A stretch of 64,000 bases of DNA from Microbacterium sp. W4I4. Its GTDB lineage: Bacteria; Actinomycetota; Actinomycetes; Actinomycetales; Microbacteriaceae. A program made the translations under genes and the position numbers. The notes under the pieces were generated by a model. That model had not been told where the DNA came from, searched no databases, and was given only the letters and a program-made list of their open reading frames with translations. The stretch lies in assembly GCF_030816235.1 (NCBI RefSeq), contig NZ_JAUSXT010000001.1, positions 3,472,001-3,536,000 on the forward strand, written 5' to 3'. Below are positions 52,644-61,501 of the stretch, one piece after another (positions within the stretch are counted from its first letter, which is position 1; the number at the start of each line of letters is the position of its first letter).

Positions 52644-55273
52644 TGCCCGTCTCCGCAGACGAGCATGATCTTCGTCCCGGCCGGGACCTCGGAGTCCGCT
52701 CCCGGGTTCTGTCCTGTCACGTCATCGCCGCCCTTGCATCCTGCGCCGTCCACCGAGAGCCCGGCATCCTCAAGGGATTTCTTCGCCTGGGAGAACTTCG
52801 CCCCGGTGACGTTCGGTACCTTGACGGAAGGGGGCGCGGGTGCCTTGCCCGTGCTCGGCATCAGAGTGACCGTGGTGCCGCCGGGAACGCTGCCTGCGCC
52901 CGGAGTCTGCTCGGCGACCAGGCCGGCTGCGACCGTGCTGTCGACGGGGGTGCCGAGCTGCACGGAGAAACCGGCATCCTCGATGATGGTCGTCGCCTCT
53001 TCGACGGACTTGCCGATGACGCTCGGCAGTTCCTTCAGGACATTCCGCGTGAGGTTCTTGTCCGGGGCGGGGAACCGTTCGGCGGGGTAGAAGCGGTCGG
53101 CGGCGCGCTGAAGGTCGCGTGCGAGCGGGTACCGGATGTTGTTGAGCCGGGTACCGTTCGCCTGGAAATCCCTCAGCGCCTTCTGGCCGGTGACGTTTCC
53201 GACCCAGACAGCGGTCGCCACCCTCGAGCTCGACTCGACGAGCATGGTGTGCTCCAGCTCGGCCGTACCGGTCTTGCCGATCACCTGGGTGCCGTCGTTC
53301 GGGTTGGCGCCCGCGCCCGTACCGCCCTCCATCACACCGCGCAGAGCGAAGGCAGCAGTCGCGGCGACCTCGGGAGAGATGACCTGCGTGCAGCTGGTCT
53401 TCGGCAGATCCATCTCCTCGCCATCCGCTCCGATGATCTTGTCGAGTGCACGCGGCTCGCAGAAGATGCCCTTGTTGGCCACCGTGGCGTACGCCCCGGC
53501 CATCTGGATCGGCGCGATGGACTTAGAACCGAGCACCGTCGGGAACGGGTCGTTCGCGTCGGTGTGGACGCCGTCCTTCACGGAGTCCTTCAGCACGTTG
53601 TTCCCGTCGAGTCCGTAGGTGGTCACGTCGCCGCCGTCGCCCCAGTGCACGCCCAGGCGCTTAGCCATCTTGTTGATGTCGCACAGGTCGAGCTGCTGGG
53701 CCATCGCCAGGAATCCGGTGTTCAGCGATGCGGCGGTGAAACGCCGCACGTTGCTGACCGAGCCCCGACCCTGGCCGAAGTTGCCGACCACTTCGGTCTG
53801 GGTGTAGGTGCCGCCGCATTGCGAGAACTTCCCGAAGTTGCGAACCCGTCCATCGAGCACCTCGTTGACGGAATGGCCGTCCTCCAGCCACTGCAGCAGG
53901 GTGAACAGCTTGTATGTCGAGCCGGGACCGAATCCCGAGCCACCCGAATGGTATTTGTCGGCGGCGAACACCTGCGACGACTGCCCGTTGGCCAGGCTTG
54001 CGCCCGCCGATTCGTTGAACGATGTGTTCTGAGCGATCGCGAGGATGCGACCCGTGTTGGCCTCGATGGATACGCCGGCGCCGCCGAGCACGATGCCTTC
54101 CATCTTGGCGGGCACGCGCTTGTGCATGGCCTCGACGGCAGGCTTCTGCACGCGCATGTCGAGCGAGGTGTAGATCTTCAGGCCGCCACGCTGGAGCATG
54201 TCGCGACGCTCTGCAGACGTCTTGCCGAAGGCAGGGTCCCTCTTGATGATCGATGTGGCGTACTGGCAGAAGTAGGCCTGGTCGCCGGCGCCGCCGCACC
54301 CCTGCGTGGTCGGATGGATGTTCGGTGAGATGGGCAGGGCCACGGCATCGTCGTGCTGCTGCTTGGTGATCTTGCCGTCCTTGAGCATGCGGTCGAGCAC
54401 GTAGTTGCGACGCAGCTTGGTGTCGGCGTAGCCGCTTTCCTCGGTGTTGCGCACCTTGCCGGTGCTGTCGGTCCAGGTGCCGGTCTTCTTGTCGAAGCGG
54501 AAGCGATTCGGATTCTGCACCATACCGGCCAGGGTGGCGGCCTGGTCGAGCGCGAGATTCTTGGCGGTGGTGCCGAAGTAATAGTTCGCCGCCGCCTCGA
54601 TGCCATAGGTCTGACCGCCGAAGTTGGCGACGTTCAGGTACCCCAGCAGGATATCGTTCTTCGAGAAGTCCTTCTCGATCTGGATCGCGTAGCGCATCTC
54701 CTGCAGCTTGCGCTCCACGCCATCGGCGCCCTTCGCATTGGTGGCATCGGTCCAGCACTTCGCGAGCTCGGCCTCGTAGCCATCACCCGGCTTGGCGTCC
54801 TGTTCGCACTGCTGGATCAGCACGTTCTTGACGAACTGCTGGCTGATCGTCGAGGCGCCGCGAGACGAGGTCTGGCGCAGGTTGTCGACGACGGCCTTGA
54901 CCGTGGCGCCGAGGTTCACCCCACCGTGCTCGTAGAAGCTCTTGTCCTCACTGGAGAGCACGGCGTCGTACAGCAGCGGCGAGACCTGGTCGAACGTGAC
55001 CGGCACGCGGTTCTGGTCGTAGAACTTCGCCAGCTCGAACGGCTTGCCGTCCTCGCCCGTCCCGTAGACCACGGTCGGCTCCATCGGCGTCCCGGGGGTG
55101 AGGCTGTCGGGCAGGTTCTCGAAGATCGAGAGCGCCTGGGATCCGGACACGCCCGCGATGGCGATGGCGGGAGTGACAGCGGCGGTCGCCAGCACACCGG
55201 CGACTGCGCTCAGGCCGACCAGGCCCAGCAGCCCGCCGAGGACGCCCTTCACCGTGCGATTCTTTTGAGGCAT
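52640..55273 (-). CDS. Class A penicillin-binding protein with two PASTA domains
   Basis: An 877-aa bifunctional peptidoglycan synthase. An N-terminal membrane anchor (about 10-45) is followed by a family 51 glycosyltransferase with catalytic E109 in SSEDKSFYEHGG. The transpeptidase domain has S452 in GSTYK, and KTGTAELEHTM is the KTG motif. Two C-terminal PASTA domains follow (PSVIGKSVEEATTII and VPNVTGAKFSQAKKSL); the second has two Cys that could form a disulfide. The ATG at 55273 follows a TAGCAT -10 by 7 nt, predicting a near-leaderless message. Confidence 0.94.
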   Translation of the reverse strand: MPQKNRTVKGVLGGLLGLVGLSAVAGVLATAAVTPAIAIAGVSGSQALSIFENLPDSLTPGTPMEPTVVYGTGEDGKPFELAKFYDQNRVPVTFDQVSPLLYDAVLSSEDKSFYEHGGVNLGATVKAVVDNLRQTSSRGASTISQQFVKNVLIQQCEQDAKPGDGYEAELAKCWTDATNAKGADGVERKLQEMRYAIQIEKDFSKNDILLGYLNVANFGGQTYGIEAAANYYFGTTAKNLALDQAATLAGMVQNPNRFRFDKKTGTWTDSTGKVRNTEESGYADTKLRRNYVLDRMLKDGKITKQQHDDAVALPISPNIHPTTQGCGGAGDQAYFCQYATSIIKRDPAFGKTSAERRDMLQRGGLKIYTSLDMRVQKPAVEAMHKRVPAKMEGIVLGGAGVSIEANTGRILAIAQNTSFNESAGASLANGQSSQVFAADKYHSGGSGFGPGSTYKLFTLLQWLEDGHSVNEVLDGRVRNFGKFSQCGGTYTQTEVVGNFGQGRGSVSNVRRFTAASLNTGFLAMAQQLDLCDINKMAKRLGVHWGDGGDVTTYGLDGNNVLKDSVKDGVHTDANDPFPTVLGSKSIAPIQMAGAYATVANKGIFCEPRALDKIIGADGEEMDLPKTSCTQVISPEVAATAAFALRGVMEGGTGAGANPNDGTQVIGKTGTAELEHTMLVESSSRVATAVWVGNVTGQKALRDFQANGTRLNNIRYPLARDLQRAADRFYPAERFPAPDKNLTRNVLKELPSVIGKSVEEATTIIEDAGFSVQLGTPVDSTVAAGLVAEQTPGAGSVPGGTTVTLMPSTGKAPAPPSVKVPNVTGAKFSQAKKSLEDAGLSVDGAGCKGGDDVTGQNPGADSEVPAGTKIMLVCGDGH

Positions 55274-55280
55274 ACGCTTG

Positions 55281-55286
55281 ATGCTA
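55281..55286 (-). promoter_or_regulatory. -10 element TAGCAT of the PBP operon
   Basis: TAGCAT on the minus strand, 7 nt before the PBP ATG. Confidence 0.5.
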
Positions 55287-55355
55287 AGGGATTTCCCTGA
55301 ATAGAAGCCTCGATGGGCGGCATCCGCTGCGCCCTCGTCGACCCGCAGGAGTGCC

Positions 55356-55580
55356 ATGACCACGTGGGAGTATCTGACCACCCCGCTGCTGATCCACAAC
55401 ACCGCCGCGATCCTCAACAACTGGGGAAAGCAGGGCTGGGAGCTCGTCCAGGTGGTGCAGGGCCCGGAGGGCGGCCTGGTCGCCTATCTCAAGCGCCCCG
55501 CCACGACCGATCAGGCGACCAACGCCGGCCTCGCCGCAGCCGCAGAAGCATCACGCCAGTTCGAGGGAGACAGCAAGTGA
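55356..55580 (+). CDS. Small DUF4177-like protein
   Basis: A 74-aa protein beginning MTTWEYLTTPLLIHNTAAILN with GWELVQVV further on, the pattern of the DUF4177 group of unknown function; the C-terminus is Ala-rich. AGGAG (55347-55351) lies 4 nt before the ATG. Its stop overlaps the GTG start of the RidA gene, so the two are co-translated. The function is unknown. Confidence 0.8.
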   Translation: MTTWEYLTTPLLIHNTAAILNNWGKQGWELVQVVQGPEGGLVAYLKRPATTDQATNAGLAAAAEASRQFEGDSK

Positions 55581-56035
55581 GCATCGCCACCCGCCTGGAG
55601 GAGCTCGGCATCGAGCTTCCCGCCGTCGCCGCCCCGGTCGCCGCCTATGTGCCGGCCGTCGTGCACGGCGGACTCGTCTACACCTCCGGCCAGCTGCCCT
55701 TCGTCGGCGGCGCCCTGCCGGAGACCGGGAAGGTCGGCGCCGAGGTCGACGCGGATGCCGCCAAGGGTTACGCCCGCACCTGCGCACTGAACGCACTGGC
55801 GGCTGCGGCGGCTGCGGCCGGCGGCGTCGACCGCATCGCCGGTGTGCTGCGGGTGGGCGGCTTCGTGGCATCCGATCCCGCCTTCACCGGCCAGCCCGGC
55901 GTCGTCAACGGCGCCAGCGAGGTGCTCGGCGAGATCTTCGGCGACGCCGGCAAGCACGCCCGTGCCGCAGTCGGTGTCGCAGTGCTGCCGCTGGACACCC
56001 CGGTCGAGGTCGAGGTCACCTTCATCCTCGCCTGA
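55577..56035 (+). CDS. RidA/YjgF-family protein
   Basis: A 152-aa member of the RidA superfamily, whose best-known members hydrolyse reactive enamine/imine intermediates made by PLP enzymes. VHGGLVYTSGQLPFVGG and the C-terminal VEVEVTFILA are typical. The Arg-containing RidA core motif is not the canonical one (family R-A-x-V-x-V; here ARAAVGVAVLP), so it may belong to a subfamily with a different activity. The GTG overlaps the preceding stop. Confidence 0.85.
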   Translation: MSIATRLEELGIELPAVAAPVAAYVPAVVHGGLVYTSGQLPFVGGALPETGKVGAEVDADAAKGYARTCALNALAAAAAAAGGVDRIAGVLRVGGFVASDPAFTGQPGVVNGASEVLGEIFGDAGKHARAAVGVAVLPLDTPVEVEVTFILA

Positions 56036-56057
56036 ACTCACCTTCACGCCGTCGGCG

Positions 56058-56107
56058 TGGATCAAAAATGCACCCCGGAACGTATTCCGGGGTGCATTTC
56101 TGATCCA
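56058..56107. terminator. Bidirectional terminator between the RidA gene and acs
   Basis: A 50-bp near-perfect palindrome: an inner 13-bp core TGCACCCCGGAA/TTCCGGGGTGCA, flanked by A-rich and T-rich sides (AAAAA and TTTC) and outer TGGATC/GATCCA. The A/T flanks make it an intrinsic terminator in both directions for the convergent genes. Confidence 0.85.
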
Positions 56108-56145
56108 GCCTGCGACTTCGGCGCGCGCTGGCAGTTCGCGTCTGC

Positions 56146-58116
56146 CTACTTGACCTGCTTCGAGATCGTGCTCATCACCAGGGTGTCGGCAAGCGTCGTC
56201 GTGTCGCCGACCTCACGGCCCTCCGCGACGTCGCGCAGCAGGCGGCGCATGATCTTGCCCGAGCGGGTCTTGGGCAGCTCGCCCACGATGTACACGTCAC
56301 GGGGGCGTGCGATCGGGCCGATCTGCTCCCCGACCCACGCCCGCAGCAGGGCAGTCAGGCCCTCGGGGGAGTGCTCGTCGAGGTAGCTCTGCTTGATGAT
56401 CACGAATGCCACCACGGCCTGGCCGGTGGTCTCGTCCGCGGCTCCGACGACCGCGGCCTCGGCGGTGGCCTCGTGCGCCACCAGCGACGACTCGATCTCG
56501 GTGGTCGACAGGCGGTGGCCCGACACGTTCATCACGTCGTCGACGCGGCCGAGCAGCCACAGGTCGCCGTCCTCGTCCAGCCGAGCACCGTCACCGGCGA
56601 AGTAGTAGCCCTTGTCCTGGAACTTCTCCCAGTAGGTCTCCTTGAAGCGCTCCGGATCGCCCCAGATCCCCCGCAGCATGGCGGGCCAGGGTTCGGTGAT
56701 CACCAGCAGGCCGCCGTTGCCGTTGCCGACCTCGTTGCCGTCGTCGTCGGTGACATCGATCGAGATGCCGGGGATGGCCACCTGCGCGGATCCCGGCTTG
56801 GTGGCCGTGACTCCCGGCAGCGCCGACACCATCATCGCGCCGGTCTCGGTCTGCCACCACGTGTCGACGATCGGTGCGCTGTTCGCGCCGATCACCTCGC
56901 GGTACCACATCCACGCCTCCGGATTGATGGGCTCGCCCACCGAGCCGAGCAGGCGGATGCTGGACAGGTCGAACTTCTGCGGGATCTGGCGGCCGAGCTT
57001 CATGAACGAGCGGATCGCGGTCGGCGCGGTGTAGAAGATCGTCACGCCGTACTTCTCGATCAGCTCCCACCAGCGACCCGGGTGAGGTGCATCCGGAGTG
57101 CCCTCGTACATCAGCTGGGTCGCGCCGTTGGCCAGCGGGCCGTACGCGACATAGGAGTGTCCGGTGACCCAGCCGATGTCGGCCGTGCACCAGAACACGT
57201 CGGACTCCGGATGCAGGTCGAACACGTACTTGTGGGTGAACGCAGCCTGTGTCAGGTAGCCGCCGGTGGTGTGCAGGATGCCCTTGGGCTTTCCGGTCGT
57301 GCCGGAGGTGTAGAGGATGAACAGCGGGTTCTCTGCGGGGAAGGACTGCGGCTCGTGCTCGGCGGATGCCGCCGGAACCGCGTCGTGCCACCAGATGTCG
57401 CGGCCCTCGGTCCAGTCGACCTCGTTGTCGCCGCGCTTGACGACGAGCACATGCTCGACGCTCTGCTGCTCGCCCTCGCCGTTGCGGTCGCTGAGCGCCT
57501 GATCCACGGCGGGCTTGAGCGCGGAGACCTTGCCCTTGCGCCAGCCGCCGTCGGCCGTGATCACCAGCTTGGCGCCGGCGTCGTCGATGCGCGAGCGCAG
57601 GCTGTCGGCGCTGAAACCGCCGAACACGACGGAGTGGATGGCGCCGAGACGTGCGACGGCCAGCATGGAGATGACGGCCTCGGGGATCATCGGCAGGTAG
57701 ATCGCGACGCGGTCGCCCTGGCCGATGCCGAGGTCCGTGAGCACGTTCGCGGCGCGCTTGACCTCGTCGGTGAGCTCGGCGTAGGTGATGCTGCGGGAGT
57801 CGCCCGGCTCACCCTCCCAATGGATGGCGACGCGGTCGCCATTGCCGGCCTCCACGTGGCGGTCCAGGCAGTTGTAGGCGACGTTCAGCTCGCCGTCGTC
57901 GAACCACTTCGCGAACGGCGGGTTCGTCCAGTCGAGGACCTGCGTGAACGGCTTGCTCCATGCGAGCAGGTCGCGGGACTGCTCGCCCCAGAAGGCCTCG
58001 CGGTCCGCAGCGGCGCGCTCGTACAGCGCCGGGTCGTCGATGGTCTGGGCGACGAACTCCTCGGACGGCGGGAACTTCCGCGACTCATCGAGGAGGTGGT
58101 CGATCTGGCTGCTCAT
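56146..58116 (-). CDS. acs: Acetyl-CoA synthetase Acs
   Basis: A 656-aa AMP-forming ligase that activates acetate. The adenylation motif is LYTSGTTGKPKGIL, A5 is DTWWQTETG, and the C-terminal hinge and lysine motif is LPKTRSGKIMRR with K621, the residue acetylated by Pat-type enzymes in homologues. The ATG at 58116 follows AAAGGAG by 8 nt; upstream open frame has no homology. With pta/ackA it completes the routes between acetate and acetyl-CoA. Confidence 0.96.
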   Translation of the reverse strand: MSSQIDHLLDESRKFPPSEEFVAQTIDDPALYERAAADREAFWGEQSRDLLAWSKPFTQVLDWTNPPFAKWFDDGELNVAYNCLDRHVEAGNGDRVAIHWEGEPGDSRSITYAELTDEVKRAANVLTDLGIGQGDRVAIYLPMIPEAVISMLAVARLGAIHSVVFGGFSADSLRSRIDDAGAKLVITADGGWRKGKVSALKPAVDQALSDRNGEGEQQSVEHVLVVKRGDNEVDWTEGRDIWWHDAVPAASAEHEPQSFPAENPLFILYTSGTTGKPKGILHTTGGYLTQAAFTHKYVFDLHPESDVFWCTADIGWVTGHSYVAYGPLANGATQLMYEGTPDAPHPGRWWELIEKYGVTIFYTAPTAIRSFMKLGRQIPQKFDLSSIRLLGSVGEPINPEAWMWYREVIGANSAPIVDTWWQTETGAMMVSALPGVTATKPGSAQVAIPGISIDVTDDDGNEVGNGNGGLLVITEPWPAMLRGIWGDPERFKETYWEKFQDKGYYFAGDGARLDEDGDLWLLGRVDDVMNVSGHRLSTTEIESSLVAHEATAEAAVVGAADETTGQAVVAFVIIKQSYLDEHSPEGLTALLRAWVGEQIGPIARPRDVYIVGELPKTRSGKIMRRLLRDVAEGREVGDTTTLADTLVMSTISKQVK

Positions 58117-58175
58117 GGCACTTCGCTCCTTTGCGCGGGCTGGTGGACGCGTGGGGGCGCGTCCGTGACACGGCG

Positions 58176-58181
58176 AATCTA
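58176..58181 (-). promoter_or_regulatory. -10 element TAGATT of acs
   Basis: TAGATT on the minus strand, about 60 nt before the acs ATG. A small palindrome CTACCG/CGGTAG (58203-58222) just upstream may be a regulator site. Confidence 0.4.
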
Positions 58182-58322
58182 GTCGGATGCCACGTGCCGG
58201 GCCTACCGCCGAAAGTCGGTAGTGCGTCTCGTTTGCGTCGTCCATCCCGCGTGCATACACTGACCTCAGCCGAATCTTATTCCGGCTTCAGCGCGCCCGA
58301 TACCCCTTTGCGCGGCGCGCGC

Positions 58323-58357
58323 GTGGGCGGCATCTCATTCCCCCCGTGAGGTGCCGC
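58323..58357 (+). terminator. Hairpin with short T-run upstream of the Tad locus
   Basis: GGGCGGCATCTCA (58323-58335) pairs with TGAGGTGCCGCCC (58345-58357) through 13 bp with one G-U pair, and TTT follows. It lies in the 372-bp divergent gap between acs and tadA, where no gene is visible; the rest of that gap is GC-rich with only the two promoters. It could be an isolated terminator or an attenuator-like element. Confidence 0.4.
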
Positions 58358-58476
58358 CCTTTCGCATCCCCGAGGTCTGTGCGCCGGATGCGGGCATTCC
58401 TCCTGCACCGCGGTGGATCCTGCCGGCTTGTCCACAGGCGCCGGGAACAGTGCTCCGCGGCGTCCGCACGACGACC

Positions 58477-58482
58477 TACCGT
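58477..58482 (+). promoter_or_regulatory. -10 element TACCGT, leaderless tadA promoter
   Basis: TACCGT ends 6 nt before the ATG at 58489. Confidence 0.5.
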
Positions 58483-58488
58483 CGTGGC

Positions 58489-59490
58489 ATGCCAGATCCG
58501 TTCGTCCTCCGTCCTCGCTCCGCCGTGGGCCGCGCGCCCGACGCGTCGGCGCCGATGGCCGTCGACCCGGCCTTCGGTGCGCTCGCCGAGCACGTGCGCG
58601 ACGAGCGCGTCACCGACATCTTCGTCAACGGCACGCAGGGGCTCTTCGTCGACCGAGGAGCGGGAGCCGAGCAGATCCCGGACTGGCGTGCCTCCGAGCG
58701 GGAGGTGCGCGATCTCGCGGTCGCCCTGGTGGGCGCCGGAGGCCGGCACCTGGACGACCAGTCACCCTGCGTGGACGTGCGACTGGACGACGGCATCCGC
58801 GTGCACGCCGTCCTCGCGCCGATCGCCACGTCGGGCACGGCGCTCTCCATCCGCGTGCCGCGCGTGCTGGGGGCCGATCTGGACGCGCTCGCGCGATCGG
58901 GAACGTTCTCACCGGCGCAGCGCGCGTGGCTCGGCAGGCTGGTTGCCGAGCGTGCGAACATCCTCATCACCGGAGGCACCGGCACGGGCAAGACCACCCT
59001 GCTCGCGGCGCTGCTGTCGGAGACGGGTCCGGGGGAGCGCATCGTCACGATCGAGGATGTCGCCGAGCTGCGGCCGCGGCATCCGCATCACGTCGCGCTC
59101 GAGGCCCGGCAGCCGAACCTCGAGGGCGCGGGCCGGATCACCCTCGCGATGCTCGTGCGCGAATCGCTGCGCATGCGCCCGGACCGGCTCGTGGTCGGTG
59201 AGTGCCGAGGCGAGGAGGTGCGTGAACTGCTGACCGCTCTGAACACCGGACATGACGGCGGAGCCGGCACGCTGCACGCCAGCGGATTGGTCGATGTCCC
59301 CGCGCGATTGGAGGCGCTGGGTGCCCTGGCGGGCATGGATGCCACGGCGCTGGCGCGCCAGGTGGTCAGCGCCTTCACGATCGTGCTGCACCTGGAGCGC
59401 TCCTCCGACGGGCGACGGCGCATCGCGCACGCCGGCAGGTTCGTCCTCGCCGACGACCGCCTCGGCATCGAGGAGGTGGCGCCGTGGTGA
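58489..59490 (+). CDS. TadA-family secretion ATPase
   Basis: A 333-aa type II/IV secretion ATPase (CpaF/TadA type) that drives pilus assembly. Its N-terminal domain reads VTDIFVNGTQGLFVDR and HAVLAPIATSGTALSIRVPR. Walker A is ITGGTGTGKTTLL with K168, the Asp box IVTIEDVAEL, and Walker B RPDRLVVGECRGEEVRELL. The His-rich GTLHASG follows. It is shorter than full CpaF and matches the actinobacterial mini-form. The next gene starts inside its last codons. Confidence 0.9.
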   Translation: MPDPFVLRPRSAVGRAPDASAPMAVDPAFGALAEHVRDERVTDIFVNGTQGLFVDRGAGAEQIPDWRASEREVRDLAVALVGAGGRHLDDQSPCVDVRLDDGIRVHAVLAPIATSGTALSIRVPRVLGADLDALARSGTFSPAQRAWLGRLVAERANILITGGTGTGKTTLLAALLSETGPGERIVTIEDVAELRPRHPHHVALEARQPNLEGAGRITLAMLVRESLRMRPDRLVVGECRGEEVRELLTALNTGHDGGAGTLHASGLVDVPARLEALGALAGMDATALARQVVSAFTIVLHLERSSDGRRRIAHAGRFVLADDRLGIEEVAPW

Positions 59491-60389
59491 GGGGGCTGCG
59501 CCGGCGGGTGCCGGATGCCGGGACTGACGCCGCGGATGCCGCCGCGACCGTGCGCATGCTGGCCGTGCTGCTGCAGGCGGGGACGCGACCTCCTGCCGCC
59601 TGGCGACACCTCGCGGATGCGGGCGAACCGGTCGCCGTGCGCGTCGTCGAGCGCTGCGCGGACGGTGTCGAGCTCGCCGGCGCTCTCGATGCAGAGGGCG
59701 GCGCCTGGAAGGATGTCGCCGCGGCCTGGGAGATCGCCACGGTCGTCGGCGCGCCTCTGGCGGAGGTGCTGGGCTCGCTCGCGGAATCGATGCAGGACGC
59801 GGCATCCGCGGCCGATGATGTGCGCATCGCGCTCGCCGAGCCGGCGGGCACCGCACGGCTGCTGCTCTGGCTGCCGTTCGCGGGACTGCTGCTCGGCTTC
59901 GCGCTCGGCTTCGACACGATCGGCGTCCTCGTCACCAACCCGTTCGGCACCGCGTGCGTGATCGTCGGACTGGCGCTGGTTCTGATCGCGCGGTGGTGGA
60001 CGGGGCGGATGGTGCGCACTGCCCAGCCGCGTGTCGGCACGCCCGGAATGCGCGCCGACCTCGTCGCCGTCGCGCTCTCCGGAGGCGCGGGGATGCCGCG
60101 GGCGCTGCGCCTGGTGGAGCAGTGCACCGCCGAGCTGATCGATGACGTCACCACGACCCAGGCGGTGCTCGAGCTCTCCCGCAGTGCGGGAGTGCCTGCG
60201 GGCTCGCTGCTGCGCGCGTCGGCTGCCCGGCTGCGGCAGGAAGCGCGCGTACAGGGACGCATCCGTGCCGCTCGTCTGTCATCGAAGCTGCTGCTCCCGC
60301 TGGGCGCCTGCACCCTGCCCGCGTTCCTGCTGCTCGGCGTCGCGCCGCTGATGCTCAGCGTGCTCGGCTCCACGCCCCTGCCCATCTGA
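59484..60389 (+). CDS. TadB/TadC-like type II secretion F-domain protein
   Basis: A 301-aa membrane platform protein. An N-terminal cytoplasmic T2SSF-like part (MLAVLLQAGTRPPAAWRHL, ALDAEGGAWKDVAAAWEIA) is followed by two membrane helices (about 112-165) and a second F-like half ending in a hydrophobic C-terminal helix. The GTG at 59484 has GAGGAGG 7 nt upstream; a GTG at 59487 is equally possible. Only one such gene is present where Tad systems usually have two. Confidence 0.82.
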   Translation: MVRGLRRRVPDAGTDAADAAATVRMLAVLLQAGTRPPAAWRHLADAGEPVAVRVVERCADGVELAGALDAEGGAWKDVAAAWEIATVVGAPLAEVLGSLAESMQDAASAADDVRIALAEPAGTARLLLWLPFAGLLLGFALGFDTIGVLVTNPFGTACVIVGLALVLIARWWTGRMVRTAQPRVGTPGMRADLVAVALSGGAGMPRALRLVEQCTAELIDDVTTTQAVLELSRSAGVPAGSLLRASAARLRQEARVQGRIRAARLSSKLLLPLGACTLPAFLLLGVAPLMLSVLGSTPLPI

Positions 60390-60440
60390 ACCTGCCCCAG
60401 CCCCGGGACGAGAAGCGTCCCCGAAAGAAAGAAGAAGCAC

Positions 60441-60644
60441 ATGGAAGAGAACGACCTGCCACCGCTCACCCGCAGACGCGCCGCACGGCTGTTCGCCGAT
60501 GAGACCGGCGCCGCGACGGCGGAGTACGCGATCACCACGATGGCGGCCGTCGCCTTCGCGGGACTGCTGGTGGTGATCATGCGATCCGACGAGGTGCGGG
60601 GCATCCTCACCGACCTCATCCGGCGGGCACTGACGGTGTCCTGA
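60441..60644 (+). CDS. Flp-pilin-like DUF4244 protein
   Basis: A 67-aa small prepilin-like protein. A charged leader ends at the motif ETGAATAEYAITTMAAVAF. G-AATAEY fits the prepilin peptidase site (cleavage after Gly, with Glu at +5 and Tyr at +6), followed by a single hydrophobic helix. It is probably the pilus subunit of this reduced Tad locus. A purine-rich GAAAGAAAGAAGAAG precedes the ATG. Confidence 0.85.
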   Translation: MEENDLPPLTRRRAARLFADETGAATAEYAITTMAAVAFAGLLVVIMRSDEVRGILTDLIRRALTVS

Positions 60645-61021
60645 TGCGAGCGGCCCGGTGCGGACGCCTCGCTCGCGGGCTCAGCGTCCGGCTCGGCGGT
60701 GATCGGGGATCCGTCGCCGCCGAGCTCGCGGTCGCCCTGCCCGCGGTCGTGCTCGCGCTGCTGCTGGGCGTCGGCGCGCTCGGTGCCGCGGCCACGCAGG
60801 TCGGCCTGCAGGATGCCGCGGCCGATGCCGCCAGACTGCTCGGTCGAGGCGAGGCCCCCTCCCGCGCGGCCGGCGTCGTTCACGCGGTCCACGATGCACG
60901 GATGGCGTCCCGCGAGGCCGGCGACCTGGTCTGCGTCACGGCATCCGCCGACTTCCGGGTCGGCCGGCTCATCAGCATCCCGCTGCACGCGCAGAGCTGC
61001 GCCCTGTCGGGCGGCCTGTGA
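60644..61021 (+). CDS. TadE-like minor pseudopilin
   Basis: 125 aa. GDRGSVAAELAVALPAVVLALLLGVGALG is a TadE-type N-terminal region with Glu in the hydrophobic helix, followed by an extracytoplasmic domain with two Cys that could form a disulfide (LVCVTAS and AQSCALSGG). Its ATG overlaps the DUF4244 stop (TGATG). Confidence 0.8.
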   Translation: MRAARCGRLARGLSVRLGGDRGSVAAELAVALPAVVLALLLGVGALGAAATQVGLQDAAADAARLLGRGEAPSRAAGVVHAVHDARMASREAGDLVCVTASADFRVGRLISIPLHAQSCALSGGL

Positions 61022-61066
61022 ACCCGGGTGGGGCCGACGAGGTCTTGAGAGAAAGGAGTCCATCTG

Positions 61067-61393
61067 ATGGCAGGAACCGCGCTCGCCGCCGGCGTCCTGA
61101 CGGTGGCCGCGACCCTCTCGCTGGGACTGGCGGCCGTCGGCGGTGCGGCCGTCACGGCGCAGCGGACCGCCGGCGCGGCGGATGCGGCAGCTCTCGCGGC
61201 GGCCGACGCGGCATCCGGCGCCGTGATCACCGACGAGGATCCCTGCGGTCTGGCGGTCCGAGTCGCTGCGGCTTCCGGCGCGACCGTGGCTGCATGCACG
61301 GTGCGCGGCCTCACGGCGACGGTGGAGGTCCGTACCGCGTACGCTGGTCTCGTCGCCGTCTCCCGCGCCCGAGCTGGGCAACCCGAGGGCTGA
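61067..61393 (+). CDS. TadE/TadG-like small secreted protein (Rv3654c-like)
   Basis: 108 aa with one N-terminal membrane segment (AAGVLTVAATLSLGLAAVGGAAV), an Ala-rich helix (AGAADAAALAAADAAS) and two Cys (DPCGLAV, AACTVRG) likely to pair. The order and size match the last gene of Tad clusters next to topA in mycobacteria and relatives. GAAAGGAG precedes the ATG. Confidence 0.75.
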   Translation: MAGTALAAGVLTVAATLSLGLAAVGGAAVTAQRTAGAADAAALAAADAASGAVITDEDPCGLAVRVAAASGATVAACTVRGLTATVEVRTAYAGLVAVSRARAGQPEG

Positions 61394-61471
61394 CGCGATT
61401 TCCGCTCACCGCAGACCTCTCCCCGACGACACCGTCCCCCGACGCTGTGTCCGCTCCTGGAGTGCGGTGTG

Positions 61472-61477
61472 TATGGT
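61472..61477 (+). promoter_or_regulatory. -10 element TATGGT of topA
   Basis: TATGGT, about 24 nt before the topA start, gives a short leader that contains AAAGGA (61489-61494). Confidence 0.45.
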
Positions 61478-61501
61478 GTGCTTCGGAGAAAGGACGCACT
61501 C

